From Streptomyces sp. MMG1121 (GTDB lineage Bacteria > Actinomycetota > Actinomycetes > Streptomycetales > Streptomycetaceae), in the NCBI RefSeq assembly GCF_001280015.1, contig NZ_LGDV01000201.1, positions 62,001-126,000 on the forward strand: a stretch of DNA of 64,000 nucleotides, in the 5' to 3' direction. This document shows, piece after piece, positions 62,543-64,000 of the stretch (position 1 is its first letter; every line of letters starts with the position of its first letter). Both the position numbers and the translations under genes were made by a program. The notes below the pieces were generated by a model. That model worked only from the letters and a program-made list of their open reading frames with translations. It ran no database searches and had not been told where the DNA came from.

Positions 62543-63319
62543 ATGGGACTTCTCGACGGCAAGGTGCTGCTCGTCAACGGCGGCAGCCAGGGCGTGGGGG
62601 CCGCGATCGCGCGGGCCGCCGTCCGCGAGGGCGCCGTCGTGACGGTCACGGGCCGGCGCAGCGAACCGGGTGAGGCGCTGGTGGCCGGGCTGGCGGCGGC
62701 CGGGGGCAAGGCGATGTTCGTGCGCGCCGACCTCTCGGACGCCGAGCAGGCTAGGGCCGCGGTCGCCGAGGTGGTGGCCGCCCACGGCCGGATCGACTGC
62801 CTGGTGAACTCGGCGGGCCTCACGTCCCGGGGCACGCTCCTGGACACCACGCCCGAGCTGTTCGACCAGCACATCGCGATCAATCTCAAGGGTCCCTTCT
62901 TCGCGATGCAGGCGGCGGTCGCCGACATGGTGGCCCGCGAGGCGCCCGGCACGATCGTCAACATCATCACCTCGTCGGCCCACGGCGGGCAGCCGTTCCT
63001 GGCGCCGTACGTCGCCGCGAAGGCGGGCCTGGTGGGCCTGACCCGGAACGCGGCGCACGCCCACCGCTGGGACCGGATCCGGATCAACGGCCTGAACATC
63101 GGCTGGACGGCGACGGAGGGCGAGGACGCCACCCAGCGCGCCTTCCACGGCGCCGGCGACGACTGGCGGGAGCAGGCCGCGGCGCGGCTGCCGATGGGCA
63201 GGCTCGGCCGGCCGGACGAAATCGCGGACTTCGTGGTCTTCCTGCTGTCCGATCGTTCGGGCGTGGTCACGGGCTCGGTGATCGACTGGGACCAGAACGT
63301 GCTCGGCGGCCTCGACTAG
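62543..63319 (+). CDS. Short-chain dehydrogenase/reductase
   Basis: A 258-residue classical SDR: cofactor motif GGSQGVGAAIARA (residues ~13-25), structural NSAG, catalytic TSSAHGGQPFLAPYVAAKAG (Ser, Tyr and Lys), and GRRS after beta-2, pointing to NADP. It follows the PhyH gene by 14 bp. Likely next step in the same polyol pathway. Confidence 0.88.
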   Translation: MGLLDGKVLLVNGGSQGVGAAIARAAVREGAVVTVTGRRSEPGEALVAGLAAAGGKAMFVRADLSDAEQARAAVAEVVAAHGRIDCLVNSAGLTSRGTLLDTTPELFDQHIAINLKGPFFAMQAAVADMVAREAPGTIVNIITSSAHGGQPFLAPYVAAKAGLVGLTRNAAHAHRWDRIRINGLNIGWTATEGEDATQRAFHGAGDDWREQAAARLPMGRLGRPDEIADFVVFLLSDRSGVVTGSVIDWDQNVLGGLD

Positions 63320-63357
63320 AACCCTTCGCACCGACACCCCTAGGAGCAGCACCCCTC

Positions 63358-64000
63358 ATGCGTATCGGAATCCTCGGCCTCGGCCGCATCGGCGCGTTCC
63401 ACGCCGAGACCCTCTCCGGCCTCGACGCCGTCGAGTCGCTCGTCGTCACCGACCCGTTCGCGGAGGCGGCCAAGGCCGCCGCCGAGCGGTTCGGCGCCGA
63501 GGTCGTGGACTCGCCTCAGGCACTGCTGGCCGCCGGCGTGGACGGCATCGTGGTGGCAGCCGCCACCGACGCCCACCCCGCCCTGATCCTGGCCGGCGTC
63601 GAGGCCGGCATCCCGGTCTTCTGCGAGAAGCCCGTCGCCAGGACGATGAGCGAGGGCGTCGAGGTGCTCAAGGCCGTCCAGGACAGCGGCGTGCCGATCC
63701 AGATCGGCTACAACCGGCGCTTCGACGCGGGCTTCGCCGCCGCCCGAGCCGCGGTGCGCGCCGGTGAGCTGGGCAAGTTGCACACGGTGCGCTCCACGAC
63801 CCTGGACCCGGCGCCGCCGCCGGCCGCCTACATCGCCGCGTCGGGCGGCATCTTCCGCGACTGCTCCGTGCACGACTTCGACATCATCCGCTGGGTGACG
63901 GGCCGTGAGGTCACCGAGGTGTACGCGGTCGGCGGCAACCGGGGCGCCGACTACATCGCGGCGGCGGGCGACGCCGACACCACCGGAGCGATCCTCACCC
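63358..64000 (+). CDS. Inositol 2-dehydrogenase-like Gfo/Idh/MocA protein (cut by window end)
   Basis: The first 214 residues of an NAD-dependent dehydrogenase: IGILGLGRIGAFHAETL, AAATDAHPALI, FCEKPVA (catalytic Lys of EKP) and GYNRRFD, then GGIFRDCSVHDFDIIRWVTG, which is characteristic of myo-inositol 2-dehydrogenases (Asp/His pair in SVHDFD). It is the last visible gene of the PhyH-SDR operon. ATG 63358; a TAGGAGCAGC ribosome site lies just before. Confidence 0.85.
   Translation, partial: MRIGILGLGRIGAFHAETLSGLDAVESLVVTDPFAEAAKAAAERFGAEVVDSPQALLAAGVDGIVVAAATDAHPALILAGVEAGIPVFCEKPVARTMSEGVEVLKAVQDSGVPIQIGYNRRFDAGFAAARAAVRAGELGKLHTVRSTTLDPAPPPAAYIAASGGIFRDCSVHDFDIIRWVTGREVTEVYAVGGNRGADYIAAAGDADTTGAILT

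Overview
The window is a very GC-rich, densely packed actinobacterial chromosome segment, almost certainly Streptomyces. The signs are third-codon-position GC bias, frequent GTG starts with GGAGG-type Shine-Dalgarno sequences, ATGA/GTGA operon overlaps, one rare TTA codon, secreted ricin-repeat hydrolases, a CYP158A-like P450, a monomeric NADP isocitrate dehydrogenase and short HIDLLRV-type leader peptides. No phage, IS, integrase or CRISPR was seen. The gene at each end of the window is cut.

Region 1 (1-9296) is the standout. Two divergent operons share a 134-bp control region. The minus operon runs EAD1-CHAT protease, RING-like zinc protein, E1/ThiF-like adenylating enzyme, EAD1 adaptor. 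The plus operon runs membrane-anchored protein kinase, double-GTPase-2-like GTPase, GAP1-like partner, and a two-gene membrane pair. This has the logic of an NTP-dependent conflict (defence/suicide) system, here with an E1+RING pair attached. Region 2 (9311-12730) has an orphan LytTR response regulator and a GH65 disaccharide phosphorylase. Region 3 (12794-16496) is a two-gene secreted operon (chitinase plus a ricin/beta-helix protein) behind a promoter carrying a chitinase-type palindrome. Region 4 (16535-20395) has an ABC exporter with a SoxR-box promoter, a flippase-like membrane protein and an enoyl-CoA hydratase. Region 5 (20408-25994) is a glycerol/polyol operon (FGGY kinase plus two flavoproteins) divergent from a conserved hypothetical.

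Region 6 (26039-33450) is largely housekeeping: permease, MscS channel, icd, an N-formylglutamate amidohydrolase-like protein and a CYP158A-like P450. Region 7 (33457-38697) is a second CHAT-protease locus: a TPR-CHAT protein divergent from a cytoplasmic subtilase, an ECF-like sigma factor and a partner protein. Region 8 (38721-41617) holds a large ATPase-LuxR regulator and an astacin-like protein that has lost its catalytic Glu. Region 9 (41732-46554) is sulfur-linked: two flavin monooxygenases, a glutathionyl-hydroquinone-reductase-like protein, three leader peptides and a probable gene remnant.

Region 10 (46731-53889) is a hydroxyproline catabolic operon: three-subunit dehydrogenase, DapA-type deaminase, epimerase, GntR regulator and permease, with three matching operator-like sites. 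Then come tRNA-Pro(GGG), an MFS/TetR divergent pair with three operator repeats, and two sugar/polyol modules, each with a LacI-type regulator. The second module (PhyH dioxygenase, SDR, inositol-dehydrogenase-like) runs off the right end. All function names come from reading motifs by eye; no database search was run.
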